Of a stretch of 43,572 nucleotides of DNA, positions 23,300 through 31,395 are shown one piece after another. The notes under the pieces were generated by a model. The model searched no databases. It was not told the origin of the DNA and was given only the letters and a program-made list of their open reading frames with translations. The DNA is taken from NCBI GenBank assembly GCA_944324365.1, contig CALUWA010000017.1, positions 1-43,572 on the forward strand, written 5' to 3'. Position numbers and translations under genes: made by a program. How positions within the stretch are numbered: position 1 is the first letter of the stretch; each line of letters opens with the position of its first letter. This DNA comes from Candidatus Gastranaerophilales bacterium (lineage in GTDB: Bacteria > Cyanobacteriota > Vampirovibrionia > Gastranaerophilales > Gastranaerophilaceae).

Positions 23300-23668
23300 A
23301 TGATACAACAAGAAACAAGACTAGAAGTCGCAGATAACACAGGTGCAAAACAGTTGTTATGCATTCGTGTTATGGGCAGTTCAAATAAGAAATTTGCTGC
23401 AGTAGGCGATGAAATAGTTGCAACAGTAAAGGATGCAACACCAAATCAGGCTGTTAAAAAATCTGAAGTTGTAAGAGCGGTTGTAGTCAGAACAAAAGCT
23501 GATATCAAACGTGCTGACGGCTCAGTAATCAGATTTGATGAAAATGCAGCTGTAATAATCAACAAAGACGGTAACCCGCGCGGTACTCGTGTATTCGGAC
23601 CTGTAGCCCGCGAATTGAGAGATAAAGGATATATGAAGATCGTTTCTCTCGCACCGGAAGTTATATAG
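23300..23668 (+). CDS. rplN: 50S ribosomal protein L14
   Basis: The 122-residue protein starts [20 protein letters not shown] and ends [20 protein letters not shown], with the L14 core [20 protein letters not shown] and [20 protein letters not shown]. It lies at the subunit interface and binds RsfS. TAAGGAA precedes the ATG. A 149-base spacer follows, with the inverted pair CCGAAAT (23715-23721) / ATTTCGG (23753-23759). Confidence 0.98.
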   Translation: MIQQETRLEVADNTGAKQLLCIRVMGSSNKKFAAVGDEIVATVKDATPNQAVKKSEVVRAVVVRTKADIKRADGSVIRFDENAAVIINKDGNPRGTRVFGPVARELRDKGYMKIVSLAPEVI

Positions 23669-23817
23669 ACGGTTTTGGCAAACCTCTGTACAGAACTGAA
23701 ACTGTAGAGTAAGACCGAAATCAAATATCAAAAACCCGGGATAATTAAACTTATTTCGGACTGGAACAATAGGTCGATAGAGTTCAGGCAAAAATTATAA
23801 AATAAAGGATAATAAAA

Positions 23818-24153
23818 ATGGCAAATGATAAGAAAAAATTGCATGTTAAAACCGGTGACAGAGTTATCGTATTAGCAGGCAAAGATAAAGGCAAAATCGG
23901 AAATATTAAAAAAACAAATCCGACAGATTCAACAGTAATTGTTGAAGGCGCAAACATGGTGACAAAGGCACAAAAGCCGCAGCCAATGGCTGGAATTCAG
24001 GGCGGTTTAATTAAACTTGAAGCACCTTTGGATTCTTCAAAAGTTATGGTTGTATGTCCGGCTTGCGAAAAACCGACAAGGATCAAACACGCAGTTGTTG
24101 ATGGCAAAAAAGTTCGTGTTTGTAAAAAATGTGGTGAACAATTGGATGTGTAA
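23818..24153 (+). CDS. rplX: 50S ribosomal protein L24, with C-terminal CxxC pairs
   Basis: The 111-residue protein contains the KOW motif GDRVIVLAGKDKGKIGNIKK and the assembly-initiator features of L24. Its C-terminus has two cysteine pairs, VVCPACEKPTRI and VRVCKKCGEQLD, a zinc-ribbon-like tail known in L24 of several phyla and missing in enterics. AAAGGAT precedes the ATG. rplE follows after 57 bases. Confidence 0.97.
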   Translation: MANDKKKLHVKTGDRVIVLAGKDKGKIGNIKKTNPTDSTVIVEGANMVTKAQKPQPMAGIQGGLIKLEAPLDSSKVMVVCPACEKPTRIKHAVVDGKKVRVCKKCGEQLDV

Positions 24154-24210
24154 GGTTTGTTTTACGATAAAATGAACATATACATCCGCTAGAATTAAGG
24201 AAATACGAAA

Positions 24211-24768
24211 ATGACAAAAACAGAAAGTTTAAAAAAGAAATATGACGAAGAAGTCAAATCAGCACTAAAAGAAAAATTTGGCTATAAAAATGATATGCAG
24301 ATACCTAAACTTCATAAAATTGTAATAAATATGGGTGTAGGTGAAGCTTCTCACAACTCAAAAATAGCTGAAGCAATTGAGGCTCAATTGACAAAAATAG
24401 CTGGTCAGAAATGTGTTATAACAAAGGCTAAAAAGTCAATTGCTTCTTATAAATTAAGAGAAGGTATGCCTGTTGGAGCTATGGCGACTTTAAGAGGGGA
24501 AAGAATGTATGATTTCCTTCAGAAATTAATATGTGTTGTATTCCCTCGTATTCGTGACTTTAGAGGTATCAGTGCAAAATCTTTCGACGGACGCGGAAAC
24601 TATACACTTGGTTTGAAAGAACAGGCATTATTCCCTGAAATTACGTATGAAGAAGTTGATTTGGTAAAAGGTATGAACGTTTCAATTATTACAACTGCTG
24701 AAACTGATGATGAAGCAAGAGAATTGTTGAGGTTGTTAGGTATGCCTTTTAAAGGAATGAACAAGTAA
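24211..24768 (+). CDS. rplE: 50S ribosomal protein L5
   Basis: The 185-residue protein has the L5 signatures [39 protein letters not shown] and [20 protein letters not shown], and a normal C-terminus. It binds 5S rRNA with L18. TAAGGAAA precedes the ATG. The 85-base spacer to rpsN contains a perfect hairpin GTTATAT-AAA-ATATAAC. Confidence 0.98.
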   Translation: MTKTESLKKKYDEEVKSALKEKFGYKNDMQIPKLHKIVINMGVGEASHNSKIAEAIEAQLTKIAGQKCVITKAKKSIASYKLREGMPVGAMATLRGERMYDFLQKLICVVFPRIRDFRGISAKSFDGRGNYTLGLKEQALFPEITYEEVDLVKGMNVSIITTAETDDEARELLRLLGMPFKGMNK

Positions 24769-24853
24769 GGTGCCTTTAGCATCTTATACCCTGGGCTGTT
24801 TGGCTTAGAGGTTATATAAAATATAACAAACAAAGTAATAAAGGAGATAATTC

Positions 24854-25060
24854 ATGGCTAAAAAAGCGATGATAGACAAAGAACTAAAAAGAGAAGCTCT
24901 TGCTGCAGCAGGAAAATATCCTAAAGTAAGACTTCATAACAGATGCAGTATTTGCGGCAGACCTCACGGTTACCACAGAGACTTTGGTCTGTGCAGAATT
25001 TGTCTACGAAAAATGGCTCATCAGGGTTTATTGCCTGGTGTTACAAAAGCTAGCTGGTAA
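24854..25060 (+). CDS. rpsN: 30S ribosomal protein S14, zinc-binding short type
   Basis: The 68-residue protein is the type Z form with cysteine pairs in [18 protein letters not shown] and [12 protein letters not shown]. It belongs to the 30S head near S3 and S10. AAAGGAG precedes the ATG. A terminator follows it (25108-25139) and the next r-protein gene is 764 bases away, so the S10-S14 block should be one transcription unit. Confidence 0.97.
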   Translation: MAKKAMIDKELKREALAAAGKYPKVRLHNRCSICGRPHGYHRDFGLCRICLRKMAHQGLLPGVTKASW

Positions 25061-25107
25061 GCTAATTGCTTTTTAATTTTAATATTAAGATTAACAAACA
25101 ATTTACT

Positions 25108-25139
25108 AAAAAAGACCGATTTGCTACCGGTCTTTTTTT
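25108..25139 (+). terminator. Terminator after rpsN
   Basis: AAAGACCG and CGGTCTTT form an 8-bp stem, A-rich before and followed by a T run. Its presence inside what is normally one uninterrupted spc operon separates S14 from S8. Confidence 0.88.
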
Positions 25140-25279
25140 GTATGCATATATTCAATATGTTATAATTACTTAATATATAATAAATATTTAGCAATTATAT
25201 AATGCAAATTGTTTTTATGTTTGTATAAGAAATTTCTTAGCTATTAACAAGAAGATATTTACGAAAGGAGTATAGTTTT

Positions 25280-25495
25280 ATGACTATGGTGGATAAAGTG
25301 CTTTCAAAAGCTCTTGGCAGGGCAAATAACTCAGATAAAGAGACTCGTTTAAGAAATAGAGAAGAAAAGTAATATCGCGAATTAAAAGCCAGCAAGTCTT
25401 TGACAGAAGATCAACAAAAAAGATTTGATGAATTGGATAAAAAATTTAATCCGGTAAGAAATAATCCTAATATATGGAAAAATATTCATCAATAG
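25280..25495 (+). pseudogene. Small gene interrupted by an in-frame stop, between S14 and S8
   Basis: AAAGGAG stands before ATG 25280. The frame reads MTMVDKVLSKALGRANNSDK and on to REEK, where TAA (25370-25372) stops it after 30 residues. The same frame then continues without another stop for 40 codons, YRELKASKSLTEDQQKRFDE and on to WKNIHQ, ending with TAG at 25493-25495, and a terminator follows. One base change (GAA or CAA to TAA) would explain it. The intact 71-residue product would be small, basic and helical; no family is recognised. A real 30-residue protein cannot be excluded. The rest of 25140-25279 holds nothing I can name. Confidence 0.55.
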
Positions 25496-25545
25496 TATCA
25501 AAGTCAAATATATTTGCCAAATAATATAAATAGAAAGGTATAGAT

Positions 25546-25579
25546 AAAAACCTCTTTTGTTGTAACAAAGGAGGTTTTT
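25546..25579 (+). terminator. Terminator after the interrupted small gene
   Basis: AAAAACCTC and GAGGTTTTT with inner TTTGT/ACAAA form a long, nearly perfect stem around a TGTA loop. It ends a transcript of the small gene independent of the ribosomal genes. Confidence 0.88.
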
Positions 25580-25601
25580 GTAATATATTTTAATTTTTAT
25601 C

Positions 25602-25630
25602 TTGTATTTGTGTAGTATTTGTGGTAATGT
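25602..25630 (+). promoter_or_regulatory. Candidate promoter of the S8-L6-L18 unit
   Basis: -35 TTGTAT (25602-25607), 17-base spacer, -10 TAATGT (25625-25630). The predicted start near 25637 gives a leader of about 188 bases to rpsH. Expected because a terminator precedes it. Confidence 0.5.
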
Positions 25631-25637
25631 AGACTTA

Positions 25638-25824
25638 CAGTTCCGAACTGCCGGGGAACGCCCTGGGGTAGATAAGTTCAAAGAATACTGGGTATGCTGT
25701 TTAGCGGTTCCGGTATGGAGAATGAAACCCTGAAAATAAAGGCAAAAGTTAGCCCGGTAAGCGGTGTAATAGTTAATCAGGATACTGCCTGTGAACTGTG
25801 CAGGTAAGTCCGGAGGTATTTATT
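25638..25824 (+). promoter_or_regulatory. Structured leader of rpsH
   Basis: GC-richer than the flanks and without a gene. Hairpins: CAGTT / AACTG (25638-25650), and CCGGGG / CCCTGG with loop AACG and one G-U pair (25651-25666). A further hairpin CCTG...CAGG lies just before the Shine-Dalgarno GGAGG (25812-25816). S8 is a known autoregulator of its operon in enterics; a similar use of this leader is inference. Confidence 0.45.
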
Positions 25825-26223
25825 ATGTCAATGACAGATCCTATAGCAGATATGCTAACAAGAATCAGAAATGCTAACATGGTTGCTCACGAAACAGTTA
25901 GCATCCCGGCTTCTAAGCTTAAAATTGAATTAGCAAAATTGTTAAAATCAGAAGGTTTTATTGCTGATTACGAAGTTAAAGACGCTGGAAAATTTAAAGA
26001 AATCGTTGTAACTCTTAAGTATGACGAAAGAAAAAGACCTGTTATTTCCAAATTGGAAAGAATTTCTAAACCTGGTTTGAGAAGCTATTGCAAAGCTAAA
26101 AATCTTCCTAAAGTATTGGGCGGATTGGGTGTTGCTATTGTTTCAACAAGCAAAGGTTTGTTAACAGACAGAAAAGCCCGCAAAGAAAATATTGGCGGCG
26201 AAGTAATTTGCTACATTTATTAA
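25825..26223 (+). CDS. rpsH: 30S ribosomal protein S8
   Basis: The 132-residue protein starts [19 protein letters not shown] and ends with the RNA-binding [23 protein letters not shown] 25825 is chosen because GGAGG lies eight bases before it; an upstream in-frame codon would add nine residues not found in the family. Central assembler of the 30S platform. It opens the second transcription unit of the cluster. Confidence 0.97.
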   Translation: MSMTDPIADMLTRIRNANMVAHETVSIPASKLKIELAKLLKSEGFIADYEVKDAGKFKEIVVTLKYDERKRPVISKLERISKPGLRSYCKAKNLPKVLGGLGVAIVSTSKGLLTDRKARKENIGGEVICYIY

Positions 26224-26333
26224 TGGATGTTGCTTTGAGAGAAGCGATAATCCAAGATCAAGACAGCGGATTTCGGTATAATTGGTAGAAAAACCGAAAA
26301 GAGGTACAAATATATACCAAAAGGAGAAAAGAA

Positions 26334-26873
26334 ATGTCACGTATAGGAAAGAAACCTATTGAAATCCCTCAAGGGGTGGAAGTAAAAATAGATGGTCAAT
26401 TAGTTACGGCAAAAGGACCTTTAGGCGAAGAATCAGTTAACGTTCGTCCTGAAATTGCTGTAAAAATTGAAGATAATCATATCGTTTTATCTAAAGTTGG
26501 CGATTCAAGAGAAACCGATGCTTTGTACGGCTTATCAAGAACTCTTGTTGCAAATGCTGTACACGGTGTAAAAGAAGGTTTTGAGAAGAAACTTGAAATC
26601 CAAGGTGTAGGCTACCGTGCTAATATGGAAGGCAAAAACCTTAATTTGGCATTAGGCTACTCTCACCCTGTAATTGTTGAACCGCCGGCAGGAATTACTA
26701 TTTCTGTTGAAGCTAACACAAAAATCAGTGTTAAAGGTTCTAACAAGCAAACAGTTGGTGATGTTGCAGCTTTCATCAGATCAAAACGTCCGCCTGAAGT
26801 TTATAAAGGTAAAGGTATCAGATATGAAGGCGAACACATCAGACGTAAAGCAGGTAAAGCTGGTAAGAAATAA
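26334..26873 (+). CDS. rplF: 50S ribosomal protein L6
   Basis: The 179-residue protein has the duplicated L6 fold; SRIGKKPIEIPQGVEVKIDG at the start and the C-terminal PEVYKGKGIRYEGEHIRRKA are diagnostic. AAAAGGAG precedes the ATG. The 110-base spacer before it contains ATAATCCAAGATCAAGACAG (26247-26266), which also occurs in the L3-L4 spacer. The last base of its stop codon is the first base of the next ATG. Confidence 0.98.
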   Translation: MSRIGKKPIEIPQGVEVKIDGQLVTAKGPLGEESVNVRPEIAVKIEDNHIVLSKVGDSRETDALYGLSRTLVANAVHGVKEGFEKKLEIQGVGYRANMEGKNLNLALGYSHPVIVEPPAGITISVEANTKISVKGSNKQTVGDVAAFIRSKRPPEVYKGKGIRYEGEHIRRKAGKAGKK

Positions 26874-27187
26874 TGATTAGCAATGTATCATTTGGCGGGT
26901 ATTATATGATAAAATTCCCAAAATCAACTCCGGATAGCAAAATCAAAGCTACAAAAGAGTTAATGGATAATCATGTAAAAGAAAATAAATATATGTATAT
27001 GGATACACTTTTAAGAAAGGATATTCAACCGCAAAACTCAGAACAGTCAACGACGGATATTCTATTCTTAACCAATATAGATAATTCCGCCCAAATCTAT
27101 GATACATTGTCTGTCGTAAGTCCAAAACTTGCTGACCAATATCTGGATAAAACAAAGGTTTATTTAAACCTTGACACAATAGCGTAA
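26873..27187 (+). CDS. Uncharacterised small protein inserted between L6 and L18
   Basis: The 104-residue frame begins at TAATG, the stop-start junction with rplF, so translation is coupled to L6. It starts MISNVSFGGYYMIKFPKSTP, continues with a charged helical part and ends DKTKVYLNLDTIA. No family is recognised. L6 and L18 are adjacent in nearly all bacteria, so a non-ribosomal gene here is unusual. Its N-terminus with SFGG resembles the tag on the AAA ATPase at 10221-11630. A second methionine at residue 12 is a possible start but lacks a Shine-Dalgarno. Confidence 0.7.
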   Translation: MISNVSFGGYYMIKFPKSTPDSKIKATKELMDNHVKENKYMYMDTLLRKDIQPQNSEQSTTDILFLTNIDNSAQIYDTLSVVSPKLADQYLDKTKVYLNLDTIA

Positions 27188-27247
27188 ATTAATTGCATGT
27201 GAAGGGTGTAAAAGCCCGCTAAAACAAGTAATGAAAGGAAAATTAAA

Positions 27248-27616
27248 ATGATTAAAACTAAAGTTAGAAAAACTCAGGTACAAAAAAGACACCAAACTAT
27301 CAGGGTAAAAATCTCAGGAACACCTGATTGCCCAAGATTGGCTGTTTACAGAAGTACAAAACATATCTATGCTCAATTGATTGATGATGTTAACCATGTA
27401 ACTTTGGCTTCAGCGTCTTCAATTGACAAAGATTTGAAAGAAAAATTGCCTCACGGCGGTAATATTGATGCTGCAAAAGTTGTTGGTGAAGCAATAGCTA
27501 AAAAAGCACTTAAAGCCGGTATCAAAGATGTTGTTTTTGACAGAGGCGGATTCTTGTATCACGGCCGTGTACAGGCTCTTGCTGATGCAGCTCGTGAAGC
27601 AGGTTTGAACTTCTAA
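27248..27616 (+). CDS. rplR: 50S ribosomal protein L18
   Basis: The 122-residue protein has [35 protein letters not shown] and the C-terminal [20 protein letters not shown], all diagnostic. It binds 5S rRNA with L5. AAAGGAAA precedes the ATG. The genes that normally follow (rpsE, rpmD, rplO, secY) are missing; a terminator and a convergent acyl-CoA ligase gene come next. Confidence 0.98.
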   Translation: MIKTKVRKTQVQKRHQTIRVKISGTPDCPRLAVYRSTKHIYAQLIDDVNHVTLASASSIDKDLKEKLPHGGNIDAAKVVGEAIAKKALKAGIKDVVFDRGGFLYHGRVQALADAAREAGLNF

Positions 27617-27645
27617 TCTTGTACTAAATGAAGATAAGATAAAAG

Positions 27646-27676
27646 TAACCCTCCATTTTGTGGAGGGTTATTTTTT
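27646..27676. terminator. Terminator after rplR, probably bidirectional
   Basis: TAACCCTCCA and TGGAGGGTTA form a 10-bp stem with loop TTTTG, followed by six T on the plus strand. It overlaps the last base pairs of the convergent ligase gene. Confidence 0.9.
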
Positions 27677-29348
27677 ATACATTTACAAGTTCTTTAACTT
27701 CTTTTCGTTTTACTTTTCTTGTTGCCGTCCGAGGTAAATCTGTTTTTGAAATAACAACATTTACAGGTCTTTTGTAGGCTGCGAGCTGGCGTGACAGAGA
27801 TTTAACCTCATCTTTTAATAATTTATCGAGAGTCGCATCGTCATACTGGTTTATTAAATCTTCGGTTGGAACGACAACTGCCATTATTTCTTCTGTACCG
27901 TCTTTGTTTCCAAACGTTTTGGTATAGCCAAGCACGCAAACTTCTTTGAAGTACGGACTTTTTTCAAGTGTAGCTTCAACTTCTTCAGGAAATACTTTTT
28001 TCCCGCCTGATAATACAATTAAATTTTTTATTCTGCCTGTGATGAATAAATGTCCGTCCTTATCAAATTTTGCAATATCACCGGTATGAAGCCAGCCGTC
28101 TTTATCTATGACTTCACTTGTCAATTGAGGTTGATTGTGGTACCCCTTCATAACAGCCGGACCTTTTACCAATAATTCCCCTGTTTCAGGTGCAATTTTT
28201 GCTTTATAGCTTTTCAACGGTCTGCCGACAGATGCTATCTCGTGCCGTTTGTCTGTATTAATTGAGATTATCGGGCTGGTTTCGGACAGTCCGTATGCCT
28301 GATAAACTTTTATTCCGATTCTTTCAAAGAATTTGCCGACATTTATATCAAGCGGTGCGCCGCCTGACATACAGCCGTTAAAATGTCCGCCGAATTTTGC
28401 ATGAATATCTTTAAACATAAGTTTTTTTATCCTGGCGCAAGGAATAAATTTTGCAATATGATATTTAAGTTTAAATGCCTGCTGTTCTTTTAATGGCAGA
28501 GAATGCAAATCGGATTCAATTGTTGTTTTTAGCAACTTTAGAAAAGCTGGGACAACTATCATAAAGTTAATCTGTTTAGCACGCATAATAGCTAAAATGT
28601 CTTTTGGTTTCAGGCTTTGAGTGTAATATACAGAAAAGCCTGAATTCAAGAACGTTGCAAACCCTACAGTCATTTCGAACAAATGATTCATAGGGAGAAT
28701 AGAGAGTATTGAACATTTATCCCAAGGCATAATTTTATTGAGTGCGTCTTTTATGTCATCAAGCTGGGATAACATGTTTTTAAAAGTTATTTCCACACCT
28801 TTGGGAGAACCGGTTGTGCCAGAGGTGTAAATTACAAATACTGTTTCATTAGCACTTCTTTTGCGCCATTTTGCATCATAATTTTCAGGCAGTTCATAAA
28901 TACTTTTTAAGTCAAGATTGTATGAAGGTTCATCCATAACAATTATGTATTTAATAGACGGGATATTTTTTTGTAATTCTTTTGCCGCATCAATATATTT
29001 TTGCGATACGAGCATTACAACCGGCTGGCAGTCCGTAAGAATTGAACTTAATTCGTAAGTAGTAAGCTTGATATCAAGCGGAACTGCGGTCATTCCAGAA
29101 AGGATTGAGGCAAAAACACATGCTCCGTATTCGGGTTTAGATTCTGATAAAATTGCGAGTTTGTCGCCTTTTTGGACATTTGCTTCATCTATTAAGTAAG
29201 AGGCAAGTTTTCTGGATAAAAGTCCAAGACCGCGAAAAGTAAATTCTTTCCACCCCATAGAAGTTCTAATCCCTAAGGCAACTCTATCCAAATATTTATT
29301 GGTTTTATCTTCCAATAATGAAAGTACACTCCTGTGTTTTGCGCTCAT
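27675..29348 (-). CDS. AMP-dependent long-chain fatty acid-CoA ligase-like protein
   Basis: The 557-residue adenylate-forming enzyme shows the AMP-binding P-loop YTSGTTGSPKGVEITF (near 173), QAYGLSETSPI, the hinge WLHTGDIAKFDKDGHLFI and ITGRIKNLIVLSGGKK, and the C-terminal lysine of TATRKVKRKEV. Members activate fatty acids as acyl-AMP and then acyl-CoA or, in other branches, acyl-ACP; the sequence alone does not settle the acceptor. Close relatives are annotated long-chain acyl-CoA synthetase. AGGGG precedes the ATG. It converges on rplR. Confidence 0.9.
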   Translation of the reverse strand: MSAKHRSVLSLLEDKTNKYLDRVALGIRTSMGWKEFTFRGLGLLSRKLASYLIDEANVQKGDKLAILSESKPEYGACVFASILSGMTAVPLDIKLTTYELSSILTDCQPVVMLVSQKYIDAAKELQKNIPSIKYIIVMDEPSYNLDLKSIYELPENYDAKWRKRSANETVFVIYTSGTTGSPKGVEITFKNMLSQLDDIKDALNKIMPWDKCSILSILPMNHLFEMTVGFATFLNSGFSVYYTQSLKPKDILAIMRAKQINFMIVVPAFLKLLKTTIESDLHSLPLKEQQAFKLKYHIAKFIPCARIKKLMFKDIHAKFGGHFNGCMSGGAPLDINVGKFFERIGIKVYQAYGLSETSPIISINTDKRHEIASVGRPLKSYKAKIAPETGELLVKGPAVMKGYHNQPQLTSEVIDKDGWLHTGDIAKFDKDGHLFITGRIKNLIVLSGGKKVFPEEVEATLEKSPYFKEVCVLGYTKTFGNKDGTEEIMAVVVPTEDLINQYDDATLDKLLKDEVKSLSRQLAAYKRPVNVVISKTDLPRTATRKVKRKEVKELVNV

Positions 29349-29531
29349 ACATACCCCTATCTTAAATTCGAAACACTTTCTGTTTTCAGCATATTATTAA
29401 TACTGTAAAATGTCAAATATGTTTAGAAAGAGTTATAAACACGTTTGTTCAGCTTACACGATAGTATCTTATTTACATAACCCATGTTATGTGCATCTAT
29501 CGACCACATACGTAAGTTATGTAATTTATTT

Positions 29532-29902
29532 GTTCATTTTCTCTTTTTGATTGCGAAGCAAAAAGAGAAAATGAACCAAAAGAGAAAAACACGCAAATGA
29601 TTTTTGCGCTGCCTTCGGCATCGCTTCGACCAAATGGATGTGCGTTTTGTTCGCTTTGCTCACAAAATCTTTTAGGTTTTGCTATCGTGCTTACGCACAC
29701 GCAAAACTGCTATCTGTTACTCACGTAAGTGAATCAGGCGAACGTGCACGAAGTGCGATAGTGAGCCTTGAAAGAATTTGAGCTTTGCTCAAATAACATT
29801 TTGGCATTGAGCGTCAGCGAAATGCAGGGAACGTTTGCGTGTTTTCTTTTCTTTCGTCTATTTCTTTTCTTTTGCCTCGCAACCAAAAGAAAAGAAATAG
29901 AC
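29532..29902. repeat. Hairpin-ended intergenic repeat, copy 2 (inverted)
   Basis: Left end: 18-bp perfect hairpin GTTCATTTTCTCTTTTTG (29532-29549) with its complement at 29559-29576, loop ATTGCGAAG. Right end: 19-bp hairpin at 29856-29874 / 29884-29902, loop CCTCGCAAC, identical in stem to the left end of copy 1. Interior blocks such as GGCGAACGTGCACGAAGTGC and GCGAAATGCAGGGAACG match copy 1 in reverse complement. Outside lie palindromes of TTACATAAC / GTTATGTAA type (29473-29524). No gene or transposase. 29349-29531 and 29903-29946 hold nothing else I can name. Confidence 0.85.
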
Positions 29903-29946
29903 ATATTCCGATAACATGGGTTATGTAAAATAAGTCTGATAGGCAT

Positions 29947-29975
29947 AAAAAAAGTGGGTGATGAAAATCACCCAC
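29947..29975 (-). terminator. Terminator after the SLH protein gene
   Basis: On the minus strand GTGGGTGAT and ATCACCCAC form a perfect 9-bp stem with loop TTTC, then seven T. It lies 21 bases after the stop codon. Confidence 0.93.
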
Positions 29976-29996
29976 ACACAGTCATAGCAATTAAAA

Positions 29997-31274
29997 CTAT
30001 TTAGCAATGCTTACATCTTTAAGCATAATAACTTTAATTTCTTCACCGGCTTTAGCATGGTAGTTTAGACCTTTTGTAATCAAACCGGTAGCTAAACCAA
30101 CACCAGCACCAACCGGAGTACCGATTGCAATACCTGTACCGATTTTTGTCGGATCAGGAATGAATGCAAATCCAACACCGGCACCAGTACCGATAGCACC
30201 ACCTGTTACAGTGTATAATGCTAATTTACCTGCTGTCATCCAAGGACCTTCTTTTAATTCGTAGTTTTTATAGAAAGGTTTAGCTTCCATAGAAACTACT
30301 TGGCCGTTTGGAAGAACTGCTTTTGAAATTTGAGCATAAACTCTTGCATTTTTGTTGAACCATTTCGGATCCTGTATTCTTAATACAGAACCTTCAAATT
30401 TTGTTCCTGCCGGGAACAATACGGTTCCTTCTTCAGTTGCAATATCTTCGTTAGTAACGAAAGTCAACAAATCACCTTCATTAGCTAATTCAGATTTAAA
30501 TTTATCGCCGAATGCAACATACATAGCATTGCCTTCTTTGATGATGCTTCTTGTGCTTGTAATCAATACTTCATCAGTCGGAGCATTTTTTACAGCTTGC
30601 AAATGTTGAGTTCCAAGTTGTTTTTCTAATTCAGAACCAACGTATTCAGATTTGATTAAGCCTGCTTTTTCTCTCAATCTGTAAAGAATTACAGCAGCTT
30701 CAGCTCTTGATAATACGTCATTTGGTCTTAATTCGTTAGGGTTTGGATAATTTACGTAAATGCCGTAATCAAGTGTTTTGGCATAAGATGTTTTTGCCCA
30801 AGCCGGAACTTCATTAGCATCAGTATAATTATTTAATAATGATGCATCAGCTTTCATATCTCTTGTTATGTGGCTGATAATAGATTGAGTTTCAGCTCTT
30901 GATAATAATTTTTTAGGTTTAAATGTGTCATCCGGATATCCGTAAACTAAACCTAACTGTTGTGATCTCAACACGTCTGAATAAAAATAATCAGATGTTT
31001 TAACATCGGTGAAACTGTTCTTGATGTTAACATTCAAATTGTCATTTGTAAGCAATTTTAATAATGCTGAAACAAAGTCAACTCTTCTTACTGCACCTTC
31101 CGGGTTAAATTTTCCATCAGTCAATGTCATTACGTTGCTATCAACAACATTGTTGATTTCTTTAGATGCCCAGTAAGTGGAGCTAACATCAGAAATGTTT
31201 GCAGCAAATGTAGGCACAGTTGTACTTAGTGCAACAACCCCAGCCGCAAATAAACCAACTAAAAGTTTTCTCAT
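29997..31274 (-). CDS. Exported SLH-domain protein
   Basis: The 425-residue protein has a signal peptide (MRKLLVGLFAAGVVALSTTV, cleavage likely after PTFAA) and three SLH domains (about 27-85, 88-145 and 150-212) with hallmarks FNPEGAVRRVDFVSALLKLL, YPDDTFKPKKLLSRAET and LRPNDVLSRAEAAVILYRL. The middle is beta-rich; a C-terminal part is glycine-rich (TGGAIGTGAGVGFAF, GTPVGAGVGLATG), like glycine-zipper segments. SLH domains attach proteins to the cell wall or, in cyanobacterial porins, link the outer membrane to it. GAGGAAG precedes the ATG; the promoter is near consensus. Confidence 0.9.
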   Translation of the reverse strand: MRKLLVGLFAAGVVALSTTVPTFAANISDVSSTYWASKEINNVVDSNVMTLTDGKFNPEGAVRRVDFVSALLKLLTNDNLNVNIKNSFTDVKTSDYFYSDVLRSQQLGLVYGYPDDTFKPKKLLSRAETQSIISHITRDMKADASLLNNYTDANEVPAWAKTSYAKTLDYGIYVNYPNPNELRPNDVLSRAEAAVILYRLREKAGLIKSEYVGSELEKQLGTQHLQAVKNAPTDEVLITSTRSIIKEGNAMYVAFGDKFKSELANEGDLLTFVTNEDIATEEGTVLFPAGTKFEGSVLRIQDPKWFNKNARVYAQISKAVLPNGQVVSMEAKPFYKNYELKEGPWMTAGKLALYTVTGGAIGTGAGVGFAFIPDPTKIGTGIAIGTPVGAGVGLATGLITKGLNYHAKAGEEIKVIMLKDVSIAK

Positions 31275-31325
31275 TTCTACTTCCTCTTTTTTACTAACTA
31301 CACCTAGTAAACATTTTCTGTTTGT

Positions 31326-31354
31326 AGTATATATTAGAAAAGAAGATTTGTAAA
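31326..31354 (-). promoter_or_regulatory. Promoter of the SLH protein gene
   Basis: On the minus strand: -35 TTTACA (31349-31354), 17-base spacer, -10 TATACT (31326-31331). The predicted start near 31319 leaves a 45-base leader with GAGGAAG before the ATG. Confidence 0.72.
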
Positions 31355-31395
31355 GTCATTAAATTTTTAAACTAATAGGAAGTAAGGAGATAAAA

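Noticed and set aside
25620-25824. tRNA or other known structured RNA gene before S8
   Set aside because: No cloverleaf, no T-loop consensus and no CCA end; it is better explained as a leader of rpsH.
29497-29946. Short minus-strand frames in repeat copy 2
   Set aside because: Composition follows the repeat; the frames are not preserved in copy 1.
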